Shown in pieces: positions 8,085-14,870 of a stretch of DNA of 26,261 nucleotides. The position numbers and the translations under genes were made by a program. The notes beneath the pieces were generated by a model that did not search any database, was not told the origin of the DNA, and saw nothing but the letters and a program-made list of their open reading frames with translations. Origin of the DNA: JBBKWQ01 sp037969115 (GTDB taxonomy: Bacteria > Actinomycetota > Acidimicrobiia > Acidimicrobiales > Ilumatobacteraceae); the NCBI GenBank assembly GCA_037969115.1, contig JBBKWQ010000402.1:1-26261 (forward strand), in the 5' to 3' direction. Position 1 is the stretch's first letter; every line of letters begins with the position of its first letter.

Positions 8085-10018
8085 CCACATCCATCGCCGA
8101 CGCGGTTACCGATGCCGACCTGCGGGTGCTGCTCATGTGCGTCTTCCAGCACAGCGGCGATCGCCGGTGGCTCGAACCGCCGTTCGCTCCCTGCCGAGAC
8201 GTCAACCTCATCGCCGACGAGGGCGCCGGGCTGTCATCGGCCGCCGCGTCCGAGATCAGAGCAGCTGCGGTCGATCTTGCGGGTGAATCCGACACCGTCG
8301 GGCACCCGGCGATCACCGATCCGGGCGACGAGTTGATGGTCGAGATGATGAGCGTCTGTCTCGGCGAGCAGGTGCCGCCCGAGTACGCCCCGATGATGCG
8401 GGAAGAACTCGGCTTTCGAACGCGCGACATCGAATGGCACGCTCCGAGAACCGCGTCCGATCCCGGACACGTCCTGGTCGTCGGAGCCGGACCGAGCGGC
8501 ATCGTCATGGGAGCCAGACTGAATCGCCTCGGCATCTCGTACACGATCGTCGAGAAGGCGAACAGCATCGGTGGCGTGTGGCGGGACAACCGGTATCCGG
8601 GCTGCGGCGTCGACACCCCGAACCACGCGTACTCGTTCTCGTTCACACCGCCGAATCGGTGGTCGCGGTTTTTCGCTGCACAGCCAGAGATCGAGCAGTA
8701 CCTCCAGCGCAGCGCCGACGACTGCGGCGTCACGCCCCACATCCGTTTCGGGACGACGGTGACCAGTGCCACCTGGCTCGACGCACGACAGGTCTGGCGC
8801 GTGCATCTCGACGGGACGGACGGGAACGAAACGCTCGAGGTGCCGTTCCTGGTCAGCGCGATCGGCCAACTGAACGAGCCGTCGATCCCGACGATACGGG
8901 GCATCGACACGTTCGAGGGTCCGTGCTTCCACTCCGCCCGATGGCCCGAACACCTCGACGTCACCGGTCTTCGAGTCGCCGTGATCGGAACGGGTGCGTC
9001 GTCGATGCAGCTCGTGCCGGCGATCGCCGATCAGGTCGGTCAGCTGACCGTGTACCAGAGAAGCGCGCAATGGGCTCGACCGGTCCCCCGCTATCACGAC
9101 ACGATCCCGCACGGCTCACAGGTGCTGTTCGAACGGATGCCCTTCTACGCCGCCTGGTTCCGATTCACGATGCTGTGGCGGTACGGCGACGGTCTCCTGC
9201 CGTTCCTTCGCAAGGACCCGACGTGGCCACATCCCGAGCGATCACTCAACAGGGTCAACGACCGGCACCGCGTGGAGATGACCGACCACCTCACCAGAGA
9301 ACTCGCGACGCGGCCCGACCTGATCGACCGCTGCCTGCCGACCTACCCGCCGTACGGCAAGCGAATCCTGCTCGACAACGGCTGGTACCGCACCCTCACG
9401 AAGCCACACGTGGAACTCGTGACCGATCGCATCGCAGCAATCGACGAGGCCGGCGTGGTCACCGCCGAGGGCACCCACCGTCAAGCAGATGTCGTCGTCT
9501 TCGCCACCGGTTTCCATGTCACCCAGATGGCGGCGCGGCTCGACCTCACAGGACGCGACGGTGTCAACCTCCACGACGCCTGGGCCGACGACAACCCGAC
9601 CGCCCATCTCGGCATCACCGTGCCCGGCTTTCCCAACCTGTTCTGTCTGCAGGGACCGAACACCGGTCTCGGCCACGGTGGCAGCGCGATCTTCCAGTCG
9701 GAATGTCAGGCTCGCTACATCACCGGATGCATCGTCGACATGACCGAGGCGAACATCGCCGCAATCGATGTCCGATCGGATGTGCTCGACGACTACGTCG
9801 AACGCGTCGACGCCGAACACGAACGGATGATCTGGACACATCCGGGGATGAGTACGTACTACCGCAACGCTCGCGGACGTGTGGTCTCGGTCATGCCGTG
9901 GCGTCTCGTCGACTACTTCGCGATGACCCGCCGCCCCGACTTCGACGAGTACCACCTCACATCTCGGTTTCCCAGGGTTCCCGATCGTCGAAAGAAGGAC
10001 ACCCGACTCGATGATTGA
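8081..10018 (+). CDS. Baeyer-Villiger flavin monooxygenase, 4-hydroxyacetophenone monooxygenase-like
   Basis: This is a 645-residue FAD- and NADPH-dependent monooxygenase expected to convert a ketone to an ester or lactone. The FAD-binding loop is GAGPSG (135-140). The type I Baeyer-Villiger fingerprint FxGxxxHxxxWP is intact as FEGPCFHSARWP (278-289), and the NADPH-binding loop is GTGASS (303-308). About 130 residues precede the FAD domain, as in 4-hydroxyacetophenone monooxygenase (about 640 residues) and unlike the shorter cyclohexanone monooxygenases. The ATG overlaps the TetR stop codon. A conserved NTGLGHGGSAIFQSE segment lies near the C-terminus. The substrate is not readable, but a cleavage oxygenase follows directly and would produce aldehydes or ketones, plausible substrates. 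Confidence 0.92.
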   Translation: MTTSIADAVTDADLRVLLMCVFQHSGDRRWLEPPFAPCRDVNLIADEGAGLSSAAASEIRAAAVDLAGESDTVGHPAITDPGDELMVEMMSVCLGEQVPPEYAPMMREELGFRTRDIEWHAPRTASDPGHVLVVGAGPSGIVMGARLNRLGISYTIVEKANSIGGVWRDNRYPGCGVDTPNHAYSFSFTPPNRWSRFFAAQPEIEQYLQRSADDCGVTPHIRFGTTVTSATWLDARQVWRVHLDGTDGNETLEVPFLVSAIGQLNEPSIPTIRGIDTFEGPCFHSARWPEHLDVTGLRVAVIGTGASSMQLVPAIADQVGQLTVYQRSAQWARPVPRYHDTIPHGSQVLFERMPFYAAWFRFTMLWRYGDGLLPFLRKDPTWPHPERSLNRVNDRHRVEMTDHLTRELATRPDLIDRCLPTYPPYGKRILLDNGWYRTLTKPHVELVTDRIAAIDEAGVVTAEGTHRQADVVVFATGFHVTQMAARLDLTGRDGVNLHDAWADDNPTAHLGITVPGFPNLFCLQGPNTGLGHGGSAIFQSECQARYITGCIVDMTEANIAAIDVRSDVLDDYVERVDAEHERMIWTHPGMSTYYRNARGRVVSVMPWRLVDYFAMTRRPDFDEYHLTSRFPRVPDRRKKDTRLDD

Positions 10019-10063
10019 GCACGCTCGGACGACGCCCTTCAACTCACACCGATCGGAACCAAC

Positions 10064-11530
10064 ATGCACGTAGAACTCGTCAACACCGTCGAGTCGGGAC
10101 TCGCTCCCGATGACGACCATCCGTATCGGAGTGGCGTCTGGCAGCCCCAACAACGCGAGTACGACGCATGGGACCTCGATGTGATCGGCACGATTCCCGA
10201 CGATCTGGATGGCGTGTACATCCGCAACACCGAGAACGCGCTGTTCCCACCCATCAAGCGGTACCACCCGTTCGACGGTGACTCGGTACTCCACGCGATC
10301 AGCTTCCAGAACGGTGAGGCACGCTACGCGAACCGGTTCGTTCGCACCGACGGCTTCATCGCCGAACAGGAAGCGAAGCGGAGCTTGTGGGCCGGCATCA
10401 CCGAGCACCCGTCGAACGCGATCGCCGAGTCCGGCTGGGGCGCTCGCACCATGATGAAGGACAATGCGAGCACCGACGTGATCGTTCACAACGGCGTGGC
10501 TCTGGCGAGTTTCTTCCAGTGCGGCGAGTTGTACCAGCTCGACCCGCTCACATTGACGGACCTGGGCAAGGCGACCTGGGCCGGCCGGTTCCCCGCCGAC
10601 GGCGTGTCGGCCCATCCGACCCTCGACGAGCACACGGGCGAGTTGATGTTCTTCAACTACAGCGCGACCGAGCCCTACATGCATTACGGGGTTCTCGACG
10701 CCGAAGGCACGCTCGTCACATACATCGACATCCCGCTTCCCGGTCCGCGACTTCCACACGACATCGCGATCACCGAACACTGGTCGATTCTCAACGACCT
10801 GCCACTCTTCTGGGACCCGCAGGCCCTCGCCGACGGCTATTACTCCAACACGTTTCGGCGAGACCTGCCGAGCCGGTTCGCACTCGTGCCACGGCACGGC
10901 ACCACCGACGACATCCGGTGGTTCGACGCCGCTCCGACCTTCGTGCTTCATTGGATCAATGCATACGAAGACGGCGACGAAGTCGTGCTCGATGGCTTCT
11001 TCCAGCACAACCCGACAGCGCGTGGCGTCGACCGCGAGGCGTACGAGCACAAGGGATTCGAAACGCTCGACATGAACGTGCTGCAAGCCCGTGCCCATCG
11101 CTGGCGTTTCAACCTCGTCACCGGGGAAACCACGGAAGAGTCACTCAGCGACCGGTGTTGCGAGTTCCCGATGATCAACGGGCGCCACGTCGGGCGCCGT
11201 CACCGCTATTCATACAATGCCCGTTGCGCGACCGGGTTGTTCGCCTTCGACGGATTGATCAAACACGACCTCGACACGGGCGTCGAGGAGGTCGTCGAAT
11301 TCGACCCGGGCGTGTTCGTCAGTGAAACAGTCATGGCGCCACGCAACGGTTCCGCGGCCGAGGACGACGGCTACCTCGTCACCTTCACGAGCGACGTCGT
11401 GAACGATTGGAGTGAGTGCGTGATCCTCGACGCCGCGCGAGTGAACGACGGGCCGGTTGCGAGAATCCGACTCCCCGAGCGGATCTGCAGCGGCACGCAT
11501 TCCACGTGGGCGCCTCTCGCCGATCTGTAG
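10064..11530 (+). CDS. Carotenoid/stilbene cleavage oxygenase (RPE65 family)
   Basis: This 488-residue non-haem iron oxygenase splits a C=C double bond of a carotenoid, apocarotenoid or stilbene-like compound. The seven-bladed propeller family is recognised by its four iron-binding histidines in their usual contexts: H184 in S-A-H-P, H232 in L-P-H-D-I-A-I-T-E-H, H296 in F-V-L-H-W-I-N-A-Y-E-D, and H479 in G-T-H-S-T-W-A-P. The N-terminal motif YHPFDGDSVLHA with RFVRT is also typical. It follows the monooxygenase by 45 bases on the same strand, so they are probably co-transcribed; the start has only a weak purine-rich site. No signal peptide is visible. The precise substrate (carotenoid versus lignostilbene-type) cannot be told by eye. 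Confidence 0.92.
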   Translation: MHVELVNTVESGLAPDDDHPYRSGVWQPQQREYDAWDLDVIGTIPDDLDGVYIRNTENALFPPIKRYHPFDGDSVLHAISFQNGEARYANRFVRTDGFIAEQEAKRSLWAGITEHPSNAIAESGWGARTMMKDNASTDVIVHNGVALASFFQCGELYQLDPLTLTDLGKATWAGRFPADGVSAHPTLDEHTGELMFFNYSATEPYMHYGVLDAEGTLVTYIDIPLPGPRLPHDIAITEHWSILNDLPLFWDPQALADGYYSNTFRRDLPSRFALVPRHGTTDDIRWFDAAPTFVLHWINAYEDGDEVVLDGFFQHNPTARGVDREAYEHKGFETLDMNVLQARAHRWRFNLVTGETTEESLSDRCCEFPMINGRHVGRRHRYSYNARCATGLFAFDGLIKHDLDTGVEEVVEFDPGVFVSETVMAPRNGSAAEDDGYLVTFTSDVVNDWSECVILDAARVNDGPVARIRLPERICSGTHSTWAPLADL

Positions 11531-11596
11531 GCGGCGGCGCAGCGCTCGATCCGAGCCGCCCTCAGGTCCGGCACTCGATCGACCGGATCAACTCCA

Positions 11597-11659
11597 CCGT
11601 GTCACTCAGCGACACGGCGACCGCGTCCGAGGGACGCGTTCGTTGTGTCTCGATGACAC
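11597..11659 (+). other. Three consecutive small hairpins between the oxygenase and the HhH gene
   Basis: Within 63 bases there are three inverted repeats: CCGTGTC/GACACGG (arms 11597-11603 and 11611-11617, 7-base loop), CGCGTCC/GGACGCG (11622-11628 and 11632-11638, 3-base loop), and GTGTC/GACAC (11645-11649 and 11655-11659, 5-base loop). The first and third share the core GTGTC...GACAC. They could be a terminator, a structured leader, or paired operator sites before the gene at 11672. The rest of the 141-base gap holds nothing I recognise. Confidence 0.4.
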
Positions 11660-11671
11660 CTGGAGCGCGCC

Positions 11672-12168
11672 ATGACGAATGCCGTCCTCACCAGTGCCGA
11701 CGACCTGATCAAGGAGGCGGGGATCGAAGGAGTCGGTACCCGTACGGCCGAACGATTGGAAACCGTCGGGATCACGTCGGTCGCCCAACTCGCCGAGGCC
11801 TCAGCGAGGAGCGCGTCGAGTCGACACAAGTCGTCGAATGGAGCAAACATCGAATCCAGGGTCCCCTCGTGCGAGGTGGTTCAGTGGACGCCGAGGTCCG
11901 CGCCGACATCTCGACCGACGACTTCGGGTCGGATGGTTCGTCGATTCGCTGGCGTGCGGCCGGGCGTCTGACGCCGCTCGGTGGCGGACAGAGCATCGTG
12001 GTCGGCACCAGCAACGGGGTCGTCGACCAGGGCGACCCCATCGAGCTCGCGTTCGCCGTCCATCTCGTTCCCGCGGGTGTGCATCGGACGTGGTTCGACC
12101 TCGCCGTCAGCCCACCTGTTGCGGCACAGAACATTCCGGACGTGGGTGTCAGAGACCACGCGTCATGA
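11672..12168 (+). pseudogene. Helix-hairpin-helix protein with a one-base frameshift
   Basis: The reading frame from the ATG at 11672 (GGAG 6 bases upstream) encodes T-S-A-D-D-L-I-K-E-A-G-I-E-G-V-G, then RTAERLETVGITSVAQLAEA, a clear helix-hairpin-helix repeat of the kind used for sequence-independent DNA binding. That frame turns into arginine/serine-rich nonsense after about 11800. The other plus frame carries on sensibly from CTC at 11800 (LSEERVESTQVVEWSKHRI, then a beta-rich tail of about 100 residues) to the TGA at 12166-12168. The two halves join if one C is missing after 11800 (GCC then CTC sharing one C). The repaired protein would be about 165 residues. It may be a sequencing indel or a true frameshift. 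I do not recognise the C-terminal part. Confidence 0.6.
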
Positions 12169-12342
12169 TTCGACACGCAACTCGGGCGCGCCGAGATGCA
12201 TGTTGATCGCCCATGAATGCCGTGCGGTGAAATCACCTTGGAGGAGTTCGCCGTGCTCGTTGCGCAGCACGGTGTACCCGGTGCTCGACGTGGCGCCGAG
12301 CGCCGATGCCCGGACGACTGACGCAGCGCCGGTATAACGCCG
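12163..12342 (-). other. Unrecognised C-terminal ORF without a good start codon
   Basis: The minus strand is open for 59 codons between a TAG at 12343-12345 and the TGA at 12163-12165. It reads like genuine protein towards its end (HGELLQGDFTARHSWAINMH, then LGAPELRVES). The only usable starts are a GTG at 12270 (35 residues) or an internal ATG. It overlaps the end of the convergent HhH gene by three bases and lies 31 bases after the XRE gene stop. It could be a small protein, the remnant 3' end of a lost gene, or chance. I cannot assign it to a family. The rest of this roughly 200-base gap (12169-12373) shows no clear terminator. Confidence 0.25.
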
Positions 12343-12373
12343 CTATCGCCGCAATCTCGGGACCGTGCGATCG

Positions 12374-13228
12374 TCAGGCCACGACGTCGTGCTTGAGGCG
12401 AGTCACGAACCTGGCCACGTCGGGTGGTTGAACGACTGCTCCGCGGATCAGTTCGTCGAAGTGGCGGGTGAGGGTGCGGACGTGATCGCTCGACGTGAGC
12501 ACCAGGTAGAGCTGACCCAGATAGAGCGAAGCCCGGAGCGGACCGAAAATCGTGATCGGCGATGCAAACCGTTCGAGTCCGTCGAACAGGAACCACCGCA
12601 GCGTGGGATACAACTCGTCGGTGAGCTCGGCGATGTGGTCGAGCTGTGCGAGGCGTTCGCCGGCGTCGAGATCTGCCCAGATTCCTTCACCACGCGCCAG
12701 CCCGACGAGGCTCTGGACCGACGAGCAGCACTCCATCTCGGTGTCGGGTGAACGCGCCCAGCCGAGGCGAGCGTTCGCCGTGTCGATGCGTTGTGACGGC
12801 GTTGCCGCCACGTATCGCTCGAGCTCGTATCGAATGACGGCCGACGTCTTCAACAGGTCGGGGATGGTCGACGGGACGTACCTCACCTTGTAGCCGACCG
12901 ACTCGGTCAACCACGAGATCAAGCGTTCCTCGTGGTCCCCGGGACCGAGCGGCTCGAACGCGGTCTGTTCCAGGATCAACTCGGCCTGCATCGGACCGAC
13001 ATTCGACAGACCGACGAGCCAATCGATCGAGACGTCCTGTTCGCGGGCGATCGCGAGCAGGGTGTCGAGTCGCGGCAGTCGGCGATTGGTCGGTGCGAGC
13101 AGCTGCGACAGGGTCGATCGATCGATGCCGGTGCGGGCTGCAAAAGCCGTGCGCGACACGTCGCTCGCTCGAACGATGCTGTCGAGACGGGATCGAAATG
13201 TGACCAGATCGGTGCTTCGTTGTTCCAT
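12374..13228 (-). CDS. XRE-family helix-turn-helix transcriptional regulator
   Basis: This is a 284-residue regulator with an N-terminal XRE/Cro-type DNA-binding domain at about 10-70: V-S-R-T-A-F-A-A-R-T-G-I-D-R-S-T-L-S-Q-L, then NRRLPRLDTLLAIAREQDVS and IDWLVGLSN. A helical C-terminal region of about 200 residues follows that I do not recognise; it may sense a ligand. The ATG at 13228 was chosen because TACGCT lies 6 bases upstream, giving a leaderless start. An in-frame upstream start at 13327 would run through the promoter and palindrome. The gene diverges from a membrane desaturase with a 145-base gap that contains a 12-base palindrome, so it probably controls itself and the desaturase. 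Confidence 0.88.
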   Translation of the reverse strand: MEQRSTDLVTFRSRLDSIVRASDVSRTAFAARTGIDRSTLSQLLAPTNRRLPRLDTLLAIAREQDVSIDWLVGLSNVGPMQAELILEQTAFEPLGPGDHEERLISWLTESVGYKVRYVPSTIPDLLKTSAVIRYELERYVAATPSQRIDTANARLGWARSPDTEMECCSSVQSLVGLARGEGIWADLDAGERLAQLDHIAELTDELYPTLRWFLFDGLERFASPITIFGPLRASLYLGQLYLVLTSSDHVRTLTRHFDELIRGAVVQPPDVARFVTRLKHDVVA

Positions 13229-13234
13229 ACTCGT

Positions 13235-13240
13235 AGCGTA
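13235..13240 (-). promoter_or_regulatory. Putative -10 box of the leaderless XRE gene
   Basis: TACGCT on the minus strand is followed by 6 bases and then the ATG at 13228. No ribosome-binding site is present. The sequence is identical to the -10 box proposed for the AddB-like gene at 24925-24930. Confidence 0.5.
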
Positions 13241-13247
13241 CTCACAC

Positions 13248-13293
13248 CATTCGTGGCATTGCCGCACATCGCGTGCGACTTCGTGCACGAATG
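13248..13293. promoter_or_regulatory. Candidate operator: TTCGTGCACGAA palindrome plus a third half-site
   Basis: TTCGTGCACGAA at 13280-13291 is a perfect 12-base palindrome. The octamer CATTCGTG at 13248-13255 recurs inverted as CACGAATG at 13286-13293. The elements lie in the divergent region between the XRE regulator and the desaturase, just upstream of the regulator's -10 box, so they are good candidates for the XRE binding site. Function is inferred from position and symmetry only. Confidence 0.5.
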
Positions 13294-13373
13294 TAGCGGT
13301 TAGTGCGCAAATTCTCGGTGACGCCACCGCCAGGCTCTGTCACGCTGAGGCCACATGGATATGGCGGGTTGAA

Positions 13374-14282
13374 GTGATTGATCGGTTACCGAAGCGGGTC
13401 GAGTGGCCGACGTTGATGGTCGTGGGCCTTTTCGCGCTCGGGCTGACATCGGTGGTCCTGTTCCACGACCGGATGCCGGTCGTGTCGACACTCGCGCTGC
13501 TCGCCGTGCTCGGAGCGTGGTACGGCTCACTGCAACACGAGGTGGTGCACGGCCACCCGACACCGTGGGCCCGGCTGAACGTCGCCTTGGTCGGCACGCC
13601 GCTCGGCCTGATCTTTCCGTTCTGGTTGTACCGCTCAGATCACCTCGAACACCATGCCACCGAGGAACTGACCGACCCGATCAGCGACCCGGAGAGCGCA
13701 TACCTCCTCGAGGCTCGGTGGGACGCCACATCGAGTCCGATCCGGGCGCTTCGTCGCTGCAACACGTCACTCATCGGCAGAATGGCGATCGGACCGGCGT
13801 TCGTGATCGCGGGAGTCGCGCGCGAACTCGCTCGGCGGATCGTCGACGACGATCGGCGTTGGGCGACGGTTCGGTTCCTGACCGCGGACGCCGCCGTGCT
13901 CGGAGTGTCCCACTGGCTCGGGCTCCCGGCTTGGCAGTTCGCAGTCGGCTTCGGATACTGCGGACTGTCGCTCACGCTCGTGCGATCGTTCGCCGAGCAC
14001 CGAGCGGCGTCGGACGGCCCACACACCGCAGTGGTGAACAGCAGGGGGTTCTGGGCGTTGCTGTTCCTCAACAACAATCTCCACGTCGATCACCATCGCC
14101 ACCCCGGTGCCGCCTGGTATCGGCTCCCGGCGCTGCACCGCACATCTTCGGTCGGCGATCTCGATGCCGTATTCGCCGACACCTACAGCGGCTACTTCGA
14201 GGTGTTCCGCAGGTTCCTCGTGCATCCCATCGGCCCGGTCGTGCATCCGATCGACCGTGCGCCGGCTGACCGAGCCGCCTGA
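13374..14282 (+). CDS. Membrane fatty-acid desaturase/hydroxylase-type di-iron enzyme
   Basis: This integral membrane di-iron oxidase is predicted at 302 residues from the GTG at 13374. The three histidine boxes of the desaturase/hydroxylase superfamily are present: HEVVHGH (55-61), HLEHH (90-94) and HVDHH (237-241), with an extra histidine in F-A-E-H (209). Hydrophobic segments lie at about 12-50, 68-85, 170-205 and 225-235. The family includes fatty-acid desaturases and carotenoid ketolases/hydroxylases, so the substrate may be a lipid acyl chain or a carotenoid. The start is uncertain because no Shine-Dalgarno is visible; coding-like sequence begins at this GTG and the upstream frame covers the promoter. 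It is divergent from the XRE regulator, its likely controller, and convergent with the thioesterase gene 10 bases away. Confidence 0.82.
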   Translation: MIDRLPKRVEWPTLMVVGLFALGLTSVVLFHDRMPVVSTLALLAVLGAWYGSLQHEVVHGHPTPWARLNVALVGTPLGLIFPFWLYRSDHLEHHATEELTDPISDPESAYLLEARWDATSSPIRALRRCNTSLIGRMAIGPAFVIAGVARELARRIVDDDRRWATVRFLTADAAVLGVSHWLGLPAWQFAVGFGYCGLSLTLVRSFAEHRAASDGPHTAVVNSRGFWALLFLNNNLHVDHHRHPGAAWYRLPALHRTSSVGDLDAVFADTYSGYFEVFRRFLVHPIGPVVHPIDRAPADRAA

Positions 14283-14292
14283 CCGCCGTCGG

Positions 14293-14691
14293 TCAGGTTC
14301 CGAGAATCGCGAACGTGCCGGCCGCCGTAGCTACCAGACGCTCGTCGTCGCCCATGATCTTCGCCTCCAGGTGAAGGAGGCTTCGGCCGCGTTTGATCAC
14401 GGTCGCGGTGGCGTACAGATGGCCCTCGGACGCCGGTCGGACGAACCGAAGCGAGACCTCGACACTGGCGCAGAACACCCCGTCGTCGATCACGTTCATG
14501 GTCGACTTGCCCATCGCGGTGTCGGCCAGCGCGAACAGCACGGCGCCATGGACGACACCGTTCGGATTGAGGTGGTCGGACCCGATCTCGATGTGTGCGA
14601 CACCATGGCCGGACGAGTCGTCGGTCAGTTCCATCCCCAGGAACTGCTTGAGGGGGAAGTCGCCGTATTCGGACGGTTCGGCCTCGCTCAC
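14293..14691 (-). CDS. PaaI-family hotdog thioesterase
   Basis: This 132-residue single hotdog-domain protein probably hydrolyses acyl- or aryl-CoA thioesters. The diagnostic segment is HLNPNGVVHGAVLFALADTA (about 39-58), where the H-G-A/G motif at the start of the central helix and the preceding N-P-N-G are typical of the PaaI/YbdB group. The strand-rich remainder (FCASVEVSLRFVRPASEGHL) completes the fold. Length is normal for the family. The GTG start overlaps the stop of a 25-codon ORF as GTGA; GGAGG lies 10 bases upstream, a slightly long spacing. The substrate is unknown. It is convergent with the desaturase and divergent from RecQ. Confidence 0.88.
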   Translation of the reverse strand: MSEAEPSEYGDFPLKQFLGMELTDDSSGHGVAHIEIGSDHLNPNGVVHGAVLFALADTAMGKSTMNVIDDGVFCASVEVSLRFVRPASEGHLYATATVIKRGRSLLHLEAKIMGDDERLVATAAGTFAILGT

Positions 14692-14765
14692 GGCAGGAAG
14701 GCCTCCGCCGGACGAGCGTCAAGACTGAACGCCGCAGCCACCAGGTTGTGTGTCTGACGATCCAT
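14688..14765 (-). CDS. Possible 25-residue leader ORF coupled to the thioesterase
   Basis: An ATG at 14765 opens a 25-residue ORF (MDRQTHNLVAAAFSLDARPA and five more) whose TGA overlaps the GTG of the thioesterase gene. A GAGGAG lies 12 bases before the ATG, rather far. TACTCT (minus strand, 14803-14808) could be its -10 box. I do not recognise the peptide. It may be a real small protein, a translational leader, or chance. Confidence 0.25.
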   Translation of the reverse strand: MDRQTHNLVAAAFSLDARPAEAFLP

Positions 14766-14857
14766 GATTCGAAAAGGCTCCTCGATGCGTGCGTGTCGTA
14801 GGAGAGTACGCGATCGGTCCCGGACGCGTCCGAACGCTCGTTGTCGCACCCCTTCGG

Positions 14858-14863
14858 TACGGT
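14858..14863 (+). promoter_or_regulatory. Putative -10 box of leaderless recQ-like promoter
   Basis: TACGGT is followed by 7 bases and the GTG at 14871. This supports GTG 14871 as the start rather than the upstream in-frame TTG at 14841 or the ATG at 14886. Confidence 0.45.
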
Positions 14864-14870
14864 CATCGGA

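Noticed and set aside
9242..11098. A 618-codon minus-strand ORF opposite the monooxygenase and cleavage oxygenase
   Set aside because: Both opposing genes carry complete catalytic motifs; the antisense ORF shows none and runs across the gap between them.
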